NCBI RefSeq assembly: GCF_012070395.1
Contig: NZ_JAAFYS010000003.1
Location: 310,001 to 374,000 of the forward strand
Source: Pseudoroseicyclus tamaricis
GTDB lineage: Bacteria > Pseudomonadota > Alphaproteobacteria > Rhodobacterales > Rhodobacteraceae
Reading direction: 5' to 3'
DNA length: 64,000 nucleotides
Shown here: piece by piece, positions 17,015 through 25,860 of the stretch
Position numbering within the stretch: position 1 is the first letter of the stretch
Layout of the letters: every line of letters starts with the position of its first letter
Program-made: the position numbers and the translations under genes
Notes under the pieces: generated by a model
The model's database searches: none
Told to the model about the DNA's origin: nothing
What the model saw: only the letters and a program-made list of their open reading frames with translations

Positions 17015-17518
17015 ATGCTGCAAGCACTGCTCGACGAGCTGCGCCCGAACTTCACCGCCGTGACCTTCACGGCGACGCTGGTGCGCCTGCTGGCCGCGCT
17101 CCTCCTCTCCAGCCTGATCGGGGTCGAGCGGGAATACCGCGAGAAGACGGCGGGCCTGCGCACCCACATGCTCATCGGCGTCGCCGCCTGCCTCTTCGTC
17201 ATCGTCGGCGAGGAGCTGGCGATCCTCGATTTCGGCGGCGATTCCAAGCAGACGGATCCGATCCGCCTGATCGAGGCGGTCACCGCCGGCGTCGCCTTCC
17301 TCGCCGCCGGGCTGATCTTCAACTACAAGGGCGAGGCGCGGAACGTCACCACCGGCGCCTCGATGTGGCTCGCCGGGGCCATCGGCCTCTCCTGCGGGGC
17401 CGGGCACGTCCCCCTCGCCGCGGTGGCGACGCTGGTGACCATCGTCGTCGTCTGGTTCGTCGGCGCCGTCGAGCGCCGCCTCTCCCCCCGAAAACGCCCC
17501 GCGCGACCGGAGGAGTGA
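17015..17518 (+). CDS. MgtC/SapB family protein
   Basis: A 167-residue inner-membrane protein with four to five helices. The family signatures LLLSSLIGVEREYREKTAGL (about residue 28) and RTHMLIGVAACLFVIVGEE are clear, as is AGVAFLAAGLIFNYKGE. MgtC proteins act in magnesium-limited growth or, in Salmonella, bind ATP synthase; this is the short form without a C-terminal ACT-like domain. The start is preceded by AGGGGGGGACC. It is divergent from the EamA gene. Its own regulation is not visible. Confidence 0.9.
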   Translation: MLQALLDELRPNFTAVTFTATLVRLLAALLLSSLIGVEREYREKTAGLRTHMLIGVAACLFVIVGEELAILDFGGDSKQTDPIRLIEAVTAGVAFLAAGLIFNYKGEARNVTTGASMWLAGAIGLSCGAGHVPLAAVATLVTIVVVWFVGAVERRLSPRKRPARPEE

Positions 17519-17689
17519 CAACCCCTCAACCAGCCGTGAAGAGCGCGAAACCCACGCATGGCGCGCATAGGCGCCCTCGTCCGGCGGCAGCCCGAAAGCC
17601 TCGGAACGCAGGCGGAGGGGGCGGGGTTGGTCTGGCATCGGGCAGGCGGGGCACACCCGCCCGCCCACTTGAAAAAGGAGGAAACTGCC

Positions 17690-18280
17690 ATGAATACGCA
17701 GCAACTCAAAACCTTACGCGCCGTGGCTCTCACGTCCGCGCTCGCCCTTCCCGCCGCCGCCACCGCGCAGGCCACCTGGACCTACAGCGACTGGGACAAT
17801 GACGGGAACCTCGAGGTCTCCGATCAGGAATTCCAGACCGGCTTCGCCGAAACCGGCACCTACAATGCCTGGGACAGCGACGAGACGGTCGGCCTGAGCG
17901 AAGGCGAGTTCGCGACGGGCGTCTATTCCTCGTGGGACACGGATAATGACCTGCAGCTCACCGAGCAGGAGTACATGACCGGTACCCAGAATTGGTACGG
18001 CGACGAATACAACACCGCCTTCTCCGACTGGGACACCGACACGTCCGGCTACATCGACACCAACGAGTTTGGTGCCGGCTGGGACAACACCCTCTACAGC
18101 GACTACGACACCGACAGTGACGCGCTTCTGACCGAGGACGAGTTCAACACCGGCGTCTACAGCAGCGCCGACCTCGACCAGAACGAAGTCATTACGGTGG
18201 AGGAAGAGGGCTGGTTCGAAGGCTGGTTCGATGGCGACGACGTCGAGGCCGAGATCGAGCAGGTCGGCGACGTGATCTGA
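17690..18280 (+). CDS. Secreted calcium-binding protein with six EF-hands
   Basis: A 196-residue protein preceded by AGGAGG. A Sec signal peptide (about residues 1-27, ending AAATAQ-A) leads into an acidic mature chain. Six 12-residue EF-hand loops (D-x-D-x-[DNST]...[ILV]-x-x-x-E) start at residues 36, 62, 83, 115, 140 and 161. Loop 4 (DTDTSGYIDTNE) is fully canonical. Spacing 26/21 then 25/21, and TGVYSSWDTD against TGVYSSADLD in loops 3 and 6, show an internal duplication of a three-loop module. It probably buffers or senses calcium in the periplasm or outside the cell. No partner gene is adjacent. Confidence 0.85.
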   Translation: MNTQQLKTLRAVALTSALALPAAATAQATWTYSDWDNDGNLEVSDQEFQTGFAETGTYNAWDSDETVGLSEGEFATGVYSSWDTDNDLQLTEQEYMTGTQNWYGDEYNTAFSDWDTDTSGYIDTNEFGAGWDNTLYSDYDTDSDALLTEDEFNTGVYSSADLDQNEVITVEEEGWFEGWFDGDDVEAEIEQVGDVI

Positions 18281-18333
18281 GCGACCGTGGCTTGCGGCGC
18301 CCGAGAGGCGCGCCGCACCACAGTTTAACAGGG

Positions 18334-18364
18334 AAAAGGGCGGGTGCAGACCCCGCCCTTTTTC
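18334..18364. terminator. Bidirectional intrinsic terminator
   Basis: GGGCGGG/CCCGCCC stem with AAAA on the left and five T on the right. It lies between the convergent EF-hand and ftsY genes and can serve both strands. Confidence 0.85.
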
Positions 18365-18405
18365 TATGCCTGGCTCTTTTCTGTTTCTGAGTGGCGGGCG
18401 CCCTC

Positions 18406-19845
18406 TCAGGCCGGCTCCAGCTCCGTCCCCACCAGCGCGGCGGCGAATTCATCCGGGTCGAAGGGCGACAGGTCGTCGATCTGCTCGCCCACCCCGATGG
18501 CGTGGATCGGCAGGCCGAAGCGGTCCGCCAGCGCCACGAGGACGCCGCCCCGCGCCGTGCCGTCGAGCTTGGTCATCACGAGGCCCGAGACGTCGGCGAT
18601 CTTCTGGAAGATCTCCACCTGCGTCAGGGCGTTCTGGCCGGTCGTCGCGTCCAGCACCAGCAGCGTGTTGTGCGGCGCATCCGGGTCCTTCTTGCGGATG
18701 ACGCGGACGATCTTCGCCAGCTCCTCCATCAGGTCCTGCCGGTTCTGCAGGCGGCCGGCCGTGTCGATCATCAAGAGGTCCGCCCCCTCGCTCTTCGCCC
18801 GCGTCATCGCGTCGAAGGCCAGCGAGGCTGGGTCGGAGCCCTCGGGCGCCGTCATCACCGGCACCCCGGCCCGCTCACCCCAGATCTGCAGCTGCTCGAC
18901 GGCGGCAGCGCGGAAGGTATCCCCCGCCGCGACCACGACGCTCTTGCCGGCGCCGCGGAACTGGCTGGCCAGCTTGCCGATCGTGGTCGTCTTGCCGGAG
19001 CCGTTGACGCCCACGACGAGCACCACCTGCGGCTTGGAGGGGTAGAGCGGCAGCGGCCGGGCCACCGGCTCCATGATGCGGGCGATCTCCCCGGCCAGCG
19101 CCTCCTTGATCTCGGCGGAGGTGAGGCGGCGCCCGATGCGCCCCTCGGCGATGTTCGCCGTCACCCGCTGGCTCGTGGTCACCCCCATGTCCGAGGCGAT
19201 GAGCAGCTCCTCCAGCTCCTCCAGCATGTCGTCGTCCATCAGGCGGCGGGGCGCCTCGGCGGCGGCCCCGCCCCGGCGGAAGAGCCGGGTCATCAGCCCC
19301 CCGCGCGCCGCCGGCGCCTCGGGCTCCGGCTCGGGGACGGGCATGGGGATCGGCTGCGCGAGGCGCGGGGAATTCTCCTCCGTCTCCTCGGGGTCGTCGT
19401 CCACCGGCGCGGCGCCCGGCGGCGTCACCGGCGCCTGCGGCCCCCCGGGCGGAACGGGCGTGTCCGGCACCTCGGGCACCTGGTCCGGGGCCGGCGGCTG
19501 CGGCGGCTCGGTGACCGGCGGCTCGGGCGCCTCGGGCGGCACCGGCTCGGGATCCACCGGCTCGGGCGGCATCTCGTCCGGGCCCGGCAGCGGCGGCTCC
19601 TCGGCCGGGTCGGGGATCGGCGCCTCGTCGGGTCCGGGGAACGGCGGCTCCCCCGGCGCAGGCGTGCCGAGGGGGTCCGTTTCGGGCGGGCGCGGTGGTT
19701 CGGGCGCCTCCGGCACGTCCGGGGCGGAATCGACCGGCAGGGCCTGCTCTTCTCCCTCCCCTTCGCCGACGATGGCGTCGATGCCGGCGTCGAGCTTGGA
19801 GGAGGAGGTGAAGAGCCTGTCTTTCAGCTTCGTGAAGAATGACAT
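18406..19845 (-). CDS. ftsY: Signal recognition particle receptor FtsY
   Basis: A 479-residue GTPase that docks SRP-ribosome complexes at the inner membrane. The start at 19845 has AGGAGG eight bases upstream. Layout: a short amphipathic N-terminus (MSFFTKLKDRLF), a very Pro/Glu-rich linker about 40-178, an N-domain about 183-265, and a GTPase domain with the P-loop GVNGSGKTTT at 279-288, DTAGRLQN and TKLDGTARGG. The long proline linker is unusual and may tether the enzyme at the membrane. A second amphipathic patch (LMTRLFRRGG) follows the linker. Confidence 0.95.
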   Translation of the reverse strand: MSFFTKLKDRLFTSSSKLDAGIDAIVGEGEGEEQALPVDSAPDVPEAPEPPRPPETDPLGTPAPGEPPFPGPDEAPIPDPAEEPPLPGPDEMPPEPVDPEPVPPEAPEPPVTEPPQPPAPDQVPEVPDTPVPPGGPQAPVTPPGAAPVDDDPEETEENSPRLAQPIPMPVPEPEPEAPAARGGLMTRLFRRGGAAAEAPRRLMDDDMLEELEELLIASDMGVTTSQRVTANIAEGRIGRRLTSAEIKEALAGEIARIMEPVARPLPLYPSKPQVVLVVGVNGSGKTTTIGKLASQFRGAGKSVVVAAGDTFRAAAVEQLQIWGERAGVPVMTAPEGSDPASLAFDAMTRAKSEGADLLMIDTAGRLQNRQDLMEELAKIVRVIRKKDPDAPHNTLLVLDATTGQNALTQVEIFQKIADVSGLVMTKLDGTARGGVLVALADRFGLPIHAIGVGEQIDDLSPFDPDEFAAALVGTELEPA

Positions 19846-19921
19846 GGGATGAGCCTCCTTTGACCTCGAGGTAGTGCGTCCGGCAGACGAGGGAAAGCCG
19901 CAGGAGCCCCCGCCGCGCCGC

Positions 19922-19992
19922 GAGTCGCCCCGGGTCAAGGACGCCGCAGGCGCCGCCAACGGCGGGCGAAGCTCCTTGACGCGGGGCGACTC
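19922..19992. repeat. Long inverted repeat in the ftsY-smc gap
   Basis: Arms 19922-19941 and 19973-19992 are reverse complements with one mismatch (GAGTCGCCCCGGGTCAAGGA against its partner). The 31-base spacer holds GCCGCAGGCGCCGCC. A second hairpin (GAGGCCTGTTTGC with GCAAACGGCCTC) follows within 60 bp. Both lie in a 323-bp gap that has no convincing gene. Confidence 0.7.
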
Positions 19993-20168
19993 GCCCTCAC
20001 CATCGAGGAGGCCTGTTTGCAGGCAGACCTGCCAGCAAACGGCCTCTCAGCAGATGGAGACTCCCCTTCAACCCACCGGACGCTGGAGTCAGCGCGGACA
20101 GGGATATGGAGGGCGGGCGGGCGATTGCCGAAGGCGAGGCCGCCCCGCACTCCCCCGCAGAGCTCAGC

Positions 20169-23100
20169 TCACGCCACCAGCGCCTCGGCCTTCTTCAGAT
20201 CCACCGAGACGAGCTGGCTCACCCCCTGCTCGCCCATCGTCACGCCGAAGAGCCGGTCCATCCGCGCCATCGTCACCGCGTGGTGGGTGATGATCAAAAA
20301 GCGCGTCTGCGTCCGCCGCGTCATCTCGTCGAGCATGTCGCAGAAGCGGGTGACGTTGGCATCGTCCAGCGGCGCGTCCACCTCGTCGAGCACGCAGATC
20401 GGCGCCGGGTTCGCGAGGAACACCGCGAAGATCAGCGCCAGCGCCGTCAGCGTCTGCTCGCCGCCAGAGAGCAGCGACAGCGTAGAGAGCTTCTTGCCCG
20501 GCGGCTGGCAGAGGATCTCCAGCCCCGCATTGAGCGGATCGTCCGATTCCACCAGCTCCAGCCGCGCCTCGCCGCCGCCGAAGAGGTGAGTGAAGAGCAT
20601 CGAGAAGTTGCCGTTCACCTGCTCGAAGGCCGTCAGCAGCCGCTCGCGCCCCTCCTTGTTGAGCGCCGCGATGCCGTGGCGGAGCGTGTGGATCGCCTGC
20701 TCCAGATCGGCTTTCTCTTTAACCAGCAGGTCATGCTCGGCGGAGACCTCCTGCGAATCCTCCTCGGCGCGCAGGTTCACCGCGCCCAGCGCGTCGCGCT
20801 GGCGGCGCAGCGCGCCGATGCGCGTCTCGATCTCCTCGGCGCTCTCGGCGCCGTCCACGGCCGCGCCCAGCTCGGCCCGGAGGTCCTCCGGGCTCTGCTC
20901 CAGCGCCTCCTCGATGCGCGCCTCGGCCCCGGCGACGGCCTCGCGCGCCGCGTCGCGCCGCGCCTCCGCCCCGGCCCGGGCCTCCCGGGCCTGCCCCGCC
21001 GCCGCCTCCGCCTCGCGGGCGGCCACGGTCGCCTCGCGGAGCGCGGCCTCGCCGCCGGTCAGCGCCTCGGTCGCCGCCGTCTTGCGCGCCTCGGCCTTGG
21101 CGATGCTGCCCTCCAGCGCCTCGCGCTTGGCCCCGATAACCCCCGGCCGGCCCTCGGCGGAGGAGAGCTCGCGCCCCGCCTGCTCCTGCCGGGCGGCGAG
21201 GTCGGCGCGCCGGCTCCCGGCGCTGGCCAGCCGCTCCTGCCAGCTCGTCTGCTCGCGGGCGATGGTGCCGGCGCGCTTCGCCCGCGCCTCGCCCTCGCGG
21301 CGGAGCTCGTCATGCGCCGTCCGGCGGGCGATCATCGCCAGCCGCGCCGCCTCGACACCCGTGCGCAGCTCCTCCACCGCCGCCTTGGCCGCGGCCAGCT
21401 CCGCCTCGGGGATCGCCGCACTCTCCGCCTCGCGCAGGGCCTGCTCCGCCTCGCGCGCCTCGGCCTCGTGGCGGTCGCCGGCGAGCTGGGCGCTCTCGCG
21501 CTTGCCTTCCGCGATGTTGCGCTCCGCCTCGGCGCGGGAGGCCCGGCGGCTCGCCTCGGCCACGCGCCCCTCCGCCTCGCGCCGCGCCGCACGGGCCAGC
21601 TTCTCCGCCTCGGTCTGCTCGGCCAGCGTCGTCGCCAGCGCCCCGTGCGCCGCCCGCGCCTCCTCCGCCCGCGCCTCGGCTTCGGAGAGGTCGCGCCGCA
21701 GCTCCGCCAGCCGGTTGAGCTGCTGCAGGCGCAGCGCGGCGGCGGAAGGGGCATCCTCCGCCCCGGCGCGGTAGCCGTCCCAGCGCCAGAGATCCCCCTC
21801 GCGGGAGACGAGCCGCTGCCCCGGCTGAAGGCGCTCCTGCAGCGCCGGCCCCTCGGCGGCCGCCACCAGCCCGACTTGCGCGATGCGCCGGGCGAGCACC
21901 GCCGGCACCTCCATGTGATCGGCCAGCGGCTCGGCGCCGCCAGGCAAGGGCTGGTCCGCCTCGTAAGGCGCCAGCTCGGCCCAGCCCGTGGCGTCCCCGG
22001 AGCCCACTTTCGGCGCGCGCAGGTCATCGGCCAGCGCCGCGCCCAGCGCCTTCTCGTAGCCCGGCGCGACGGAGAGGAGGTCGAGTACCTGCCCGCCCTC
22101 CGCCGTGTCGCGCGCCACGAGACGCTCCAGCGCCCGCACCTCGGCCGTCAGCGCGCTGGCCTCGCCCTCGGCGCCGGAGCGGGCGGCCCGCGCCTCCGCC
22201 TCCTGCCCTTGCGTCTCCGCCCGCGTCGCCTCCGCCTCGCCCAGCGCCGCCTCGGCCGCGGTGGCCGCCGCGCCGGCGCCGGCTTCTGCGTCCCGCGCCG
22301 CGGCATATTCCGCCTCGGCCCGCTCCAGCGCCTCTGCGGCCTCGCCGCGCGCCGTCCGGGCGCGGGCCATCGCCTCCTCCGCCTTGGCCTTCAGCGCCCG
22401 CCGATCCTCGATCAGCCGCTGGGCGGACTGGTGGCGGGCCGCGAGCCGCGCCGCATCCTCGGTGCGCTCGGAGAGGGCGGATTCGCGCTCCGCCAGAGCC
22501 TCGGCCGCCGCGCGCGCCGCCTCCGCCTCCTCGGTCAGCCGCGACTCGTGGCCTTCGCCGGCGGCGGCCAGCTCCTCCGCCTCGGCGGCGAGGCGGGCCA
22601 GCGTCTCCTCGGCATCGCCGGTCAGCTCCGCCTCGCGGGCGCCGTCCTTCTCCACCTGCGCGAGCGTGGCGCGCAGCCGCTCGATGGCGCGGCGGGCCCT
22701 CGCCTCGTCCTCCCGCAGCGCCTGCGCCTCCAGCGCCAGCCGCTGGGCGAGGGCGGCGGCGATCGCCTCCTCCTCGCGCAGCGCCGGCATCGCTTCCTCC
22801 GCCATGTCACGCGCCGCCTCGGCCGCGCGCGCCTCCGCCTCGGCACGGGAGGCGCCGAGCACCCGCTCCCGCAGCCCCTGCTCGGCCGCCTCCAGCGCCG
22901 CGCCGGCCTCTCGCCAGCGCCGCCAGAGGAGCAGCCCCTCCGCCTCGCGCAGCTTCGCCCCGATCTCCCGGTACCGCGCCGCCGCCTTGGCCTGCCGCGC
23001 CAGCTGCGCGAGCTGGCCGGCCAGCTGCTCCACGACGTCATCGACGCGGGCGAGGTTCTGCTCCGCCCCGTTCAGCTTCAGCTCCGCCTCGTGGCGCCGC

Positions 23101-23624
23101 TGGTAGAGGCCGGAGATGCCCGCGGCCTCCTCGAGGATCCGCCGCCGCGCCGCCGGCTTGGCATTGATCAGCTCGCTGATCTGCCCCTGCCGCACGAGCG
23201 CCGGCGAATGGGCGCCCGTCGAGGCATCGGCGAAGAGCATCTGCACGTCCCGCGCCCGCACCTCCTTGCCGCCGAGGCGGTAGGCGGAGCCGACGTCGCG
23301 GGTGATGCGCCGGGTGATCTCGATCTGGTCGGTATCGTTGAAGGCGGCGGGGGCGAGCCGGTCGGAGTTGTCGATATGCAGCGCCACCTCGGCATGGTTG
23401 CGGGCGGAGCGGGTGGCGGCGCCGGCGAAGATGACATCCTCCATCCCGCCGCCGCGCATCGCCGTGGGCCGCGTCTCGCCCATCACCCAGCGGAGTGCCT
23501 CAAGGAGGTTGGACTTGCCGCAGCCGTTCGGCCCGACGACCCCCGTCAGCCCGTCATGGATGACGAGGTCCGTCGGGTCGACGAAGCTCTTGAAGCCGTT
23601 GAGGCGAAGCCGGGTAAAGCGCAT
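20169..23624 (-). CDS. smc: Chromosome segregation ATPase SMC
   Basis: A 1151-residue protein of the bacterial SMC condensin that compacts and segregates the chromosome. The N-terminal ATPase lobe has Walker A in GPNGCGKSNLLEALRWVMG (about residues 32-50). Two long Ala/Glu/Arg-rich coiled coils flank a hinge around residues 500-620. The C-terminal lobe has the signature LSGGEQTLTALALI and Walker B in PICVLDEVDAPLDDANV. Full length. Partner genes scpA and scpB are not in the window. The opposite strand stays open for over 1200 codons because of codon bias, but has no matching features. Confidence 0.96.
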   Translation of the reverse strand: MRFTRLRLNGFKSFVDPTDLVIHDGLTGVVGPNGCGKSNLLEALRWVMGETRPTAMRGGGMEDVIFAGAATRSARNHAEVALHIDNSDRLAPAAFNDTDQIEITRRITRDVGSAYRLGGKEVRARDVQMLFADASTGAHSPALVRQGQISELINAKPAARRRILEEAAGISGLYQRRHEAELKLNGAEQNLARVDDVVEQLAGQLAQLARQAKAAARYREIGAKLREAEGLLLWRRWREAGAALEAAEQGLRERVLGASRAEAEARAAEAARDMAEEAMPALREEEAIAAALAQRLALEAQALREDEARARRAIERLRATLAQVEKDGAREAELTGDAEETLARLAAEAEELAAAGEGHESRLTEEAEAARAAAEALAERESALSERTEDAARLAARHQSAQRLIEDRRALKAKAEEAMARARTARGEAAEALERAEAEYAAARDAEAGAGAAATAAEAALGEAEATRAETQGQEAEARAARSGAEGEASALTAEVRALERLVARDTAEGGQVLDLLSVAPGYEKALGAALADDLRAPKVGSGDATGWAELAPYEADQPLPGGAEPLADHMEVPAVLARRIAQVGLVAAAEGPALQERLQPGQRLVSREGDLWRWDGYRAGAEDAPSAAALRLQQLNRLAELRRDLSEAEARAEEARAAHGALATTLAEQTEAEKLARAARREAEGRVAEASRRASRAEAERNIAEGKRESAQLAGDRHEAEAREAEQALREAESAAIPEAELAAAKAAVEELRTGVEAARLAMIARRTAHDELRREGEARAKRAGTIAREQTSWQERLASAGSRRADLAARQEQAGRELSSAEGRPGVIGAKREALEGSIAKAEARKTAATEALTGGEAALREATVAAREAEAAAGQAREARAGAEARRDAAREAVAGAEARIEEALEQSPEDLRAELGAAVDGAESAEEIETRIGALRRQRDALGAVNLRAEEDSQEVSAEHDLLVKEKADLEQAIHTLRHGIAALNKEGRERLLTAFEQVNGNFSMLFTHLFGGGEARLELVESDDPLNAGLEILCQPPGKKLSTLSLLSGGEQTLTALALIFAVFLANPAPICVLDEVDAPLDDANVTRFCDMLDEMTRRTQTRFLIITHHAVTMARMDRLFGVTMGEQGVSQLVSVDLKKAEALVA

Positions 23625-23858
23625 CGGGCGGGCTGCTCACGATTCTTCTGGGTGCCTAAGCTTGGCAACGGCGGCCCCCACCCGTCAACGCTGCTGCGCC
23701 ATATCAAGCGACTCCCCGCTGTTTATCCACAAGATATTGCCCATCTCCACTAGGCTTGGTGCGGCACTGGTGCAACAGGGCGCTCCCCCGGAACCTGCAC
23801 GGTTGACCCAACGGCGAGCGGTATCTTTGTTTGGGCCCCGTTCAAAACGGAGACCAGA

Positions 23859-24344
23859 ATGACATTTTCAATGATCCGCCCGGCCGCTCTCGGCTCTGCC
23901 CTTTTCCTGCTCGCCGCCTGCGGCTCGACCCCGGATGAGGGGAGCTCGGCGGGCAGCGAGCCCGTTCAGCCCGCCGCCGCCGAACAACCGGCGGCCGCCG
24001 CCCCGGCGACGTCGACCCCTTCCTCCCCTGCCACGGCCTCCCCCGCACCGGCCGGAGGGCCCATCGGGCCCGCCGACGTGACCGATGAGCTCGCGGCCGA
24101 CATGGCCGCCTTCGGAGAATCCGGGGCCACGATCAATGATTTCATCGCCCGCTACGGCCAGCCGGCGGAGCGGCAGGAGGACGTCCGGTTTTTCCGGCTC
24201 GTGGGCGAGACGCTCTATTACGGCTCTCCCTATGGCAGCGACGGCCCGAGCATCTGGGTGGAGTTCGACCCGGTCGCCTACGTGTCCACGATGATCCACG
24301 TCCCCCAGGGCGGCAACGCTGCCCCCTACGACCGGTTCTTCTGA
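23859..24344 (+). CDS. Putative lipoprotein, unknown function
   Basis: A 161-residue protein with a lipoprotein signal: hydrophobic residues 8-20 and lipobox LLAAC (Cys21). A Ser/Pro/Ala-rich linker (about 22-70) then leads to a small globular domain with NDFIARYGQPAERQEDVRFF and YYGSPYGSDGPSIWVEFD. That end resembles the general layout of small outer-membrane lipoproteins, but I do not recognise a named family. CGGAGA lies upstream of the ATG. The gene is divergent from smc. A strong GC hairpin (24352-24380) without a T-run follows the stop. Confidence 0.75.
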   Translation: MTFSMIRPAALGSALFLLAACGSTPDEGSSAGSEPVQPAAAEQPAAAAPATSTPSSPATASPAPAGGPIGPADVTDELAADMAAFGESGATINDFIARYGQPAERQEDVRFFRLVGETLYYGSPYGSDGPSIWVEFDPVAYVSTMIHVPQGGNAAPYDRFF

Positions 24345-24427
24345 GCCCTACGGGCCGGGCGGGCCTGCCCGCCCGGGCCCATGCGGTCCTCCCGCCTCAC
24401 CCCCGGGGCTCCGGCCCCGGACGCGCC

Positions 24428-24446
24428 GGGGTGGGCGGGCGGGAGG
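24428..24446 (+). repeat. G-quadruplex-type repeat, copy 1
   Basis: GGGGTGGGCGGGCGGG at 24428-24443: four G-tracts with single-base loops, within GCGCCGGGGTGGG...GGGAGGCG shared with 44544 and 47620. A C-rich partner (CCTCCCGCCTCACCCC) lies about 30 bp upstream, so a hairpin is also possible. Confidence 0.7.
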
Positions 24447-24519
24447 CGCGGCCGGGGGCCGGAGCGCCGCTTTCGCCCCTTGACCCCTTTCCTCCCCACG
24501 CCCACAAACGGCCCCAGCA

Positions 24520-24715
24520 AGGTTCCCCGCCGTGCGGCGCCACGCCGCCAGGGGTGAAACGGGAATGCGACGGGCCTGATCCACGCAGGAGGGCCCGGAA
24601 TGCAGCCGCCCCCGCGACTGTCCGCGGTGAGCGCCCGGCGACATGCCACTGGGAGGAGACCCCGGGAAGGCCGCCGCGTGCCACGATCCGCCAGCCAGGA
24701 GACCGGCCTTGCCAT
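24520..24715 (+). promoter_or_regulatory. Cobalamin (B12) riboswitch
   Basis: Conserved blocks in order are GGTGAAACGGGAATGCG (24553), AATGCAGCCGCCCCCGCGACTGT, GCCACTGGGAGGAG, GGGAAGGCCG and the B12 box AGCCAGGAGACCGGCC (24693-24708). Outer ends are approximate. Downstream CCCGTC/GACGGG (24728-24744) forms a hairpin touching the cobW ribosome site GAAGGAG, which suggests translational control. A possible -35 (TTGACC, 24480) precedes it. Adenosylcobalamin should repress cobW and the genes after it. Confidence 0.93.
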
Positions 24716-24756
24716 GACGCAACCAACCCCGTCGGTGGGACGGGAAGGAGATAGAC

Positions 24757-25860
24757 ATGGCACTGACCCAAGGCTCTACCGGAGCCGCCTCCCCCCGTGC
24801 GGGCCGCATCCCGGCCACCATCGTCACCGGCTTCCTCGGCGCCGGGAAGACGACGCTCATCCGCCACCTGCTGGCGAACGCGAACGGCAGGCGCATCGCG
24901 CTCATCATCAACGAGTTCGGCGATCTCGGCGTCGACGGCGAGATCCTGCGCGGCTGCGGCGACGCCACCTGCCGCGAGGAGGATATCGTCGAGCTCTCCA
25001 ACGGTTGCATCTGCTGCACCGTGGCCGATGACTTCCTGCCGATGATGGAGACGCTCCTCGCGCGACCCGACCGGCCCGACCACATCGTCATCGAGACCTC
25101 CGGCCTTGCCCTGCCGCAGCCGCTCGTGCGCGCCTTCGCCTGGCCCGGCATCGCGACGAAGGTCACGGTCGACGGCGTCATCGTGCTGGTCGACGGCCCG
25201 GCGGTGGAGGCCGGCCGCTTCGCCCATGACCATGCAGCGCTCGAGGCCCAGCGCGAAGCCGATGACAGCATCGACCACGAGACGCCGCTCTCGGAGCTTT
25301 TCGACGACCAGCTCGCCTGCGCCGACATGATCGTCGTCTCCAAGACCGACCTGATGGACGACGCCGGCCCTCTAACGGCCCGCCTCACCGCCGCCGCCCG
25401 CCCGGGCGTCAGCGTCGTGAAGGGCACGCCGCCGGTCGATGTCCTGCTCGGCATGGGCGCCGGCGCCGAGGGCGACATGGAGGCCCGCGGCGAGGTCCAC
25501 CACCATCACCACGACGATGATGATGAGGAGGACCACCACCACGAGCACGAACACGGCCACGACGAGTTCGAGAGCTTCGTCGTCGACCTCCCCGAGGTGA
25601 GCGACCCCAAGGCCCTCACCTCCCGCCTCGCCGAGGTCATCGCCGCCCACGGCATCCTGCGCCTCAAGGGCTTCGCCGCCATCACCGGCAAGCCAATGCG
25701 CCTGGCGATCCAGGCCGTCGGCCCGCGCGTCGACAGCTACTTCGACCGCCCCTTCGGTGCCGACCCCCGCGCCGGCCGCCTCGTCGTCATCGGCCTCTCC
25801 GGCCTCGACCGCGCGGCGATCACCAAGGCCATCGCCGGCGAGCGCGCCGAGGCGGCATGA
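24757..25860 (+). CDS. cobW: CobW family metallochaperone GTPase (cobalamin biosynthesis)
   Basis: A 367-residue G3E GTPase. Walker A is GFLGAGKTT at residues 25-33, the metal-binding CICC lies at 84-87 after SNG, and a His/Asp/Glu-rich stretch covers about 247-270 before the C-terminal domain. CobW is thought to supply cobalt to the CobNST chelatase. The B12 riboswitch directly upstream and cobN downstream support this over the related zinc chaperones. GGGAAGGAGATAGAC precedes the ATG. The stop overlaps the next gene by 4 bp. Confidence 0.95.
   Translation: MALTQGSTGAASPRAGRIPATIVTGFLGAGKTTLIRHLLANANGRRIALIINEFGDLGVDGEILRGCGDATCREEDIVELSNGCICCTVADDFLPMMETLLARPDRPDHIVIETSGLALPQPLVRAFAWPGIATKVTVDGVIVLVDGPAVEAGRFAHDHAALEAQREADDSIDHETPLSELFDDQLACADMIVVSKTDLMDDAGPLTARLTAAARPGVSVVKGTPPVDVLLGMGAGAEGDMEARGEVHHHHHDDDDEEDHHHEHEHGHDEFESFVVDLPEVSDPKALTSRLAEVIAAHGILRLKGFAAITGKPMRLAIQAVGPRVDSYFDRPFGADPRAGRLVVIGLSGLDRAAITKAIAGERAEAA

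Noticed and set aside
20106-23753. A 1215-codon open frame on the plus strand opposite smc
   Set aside because: It is the mirror of smc codon bias at high G+C. It is rich in Arg, Leu and Gly, has no domain, no ribosome site, and smc on the other strand has all ATPase motifs.
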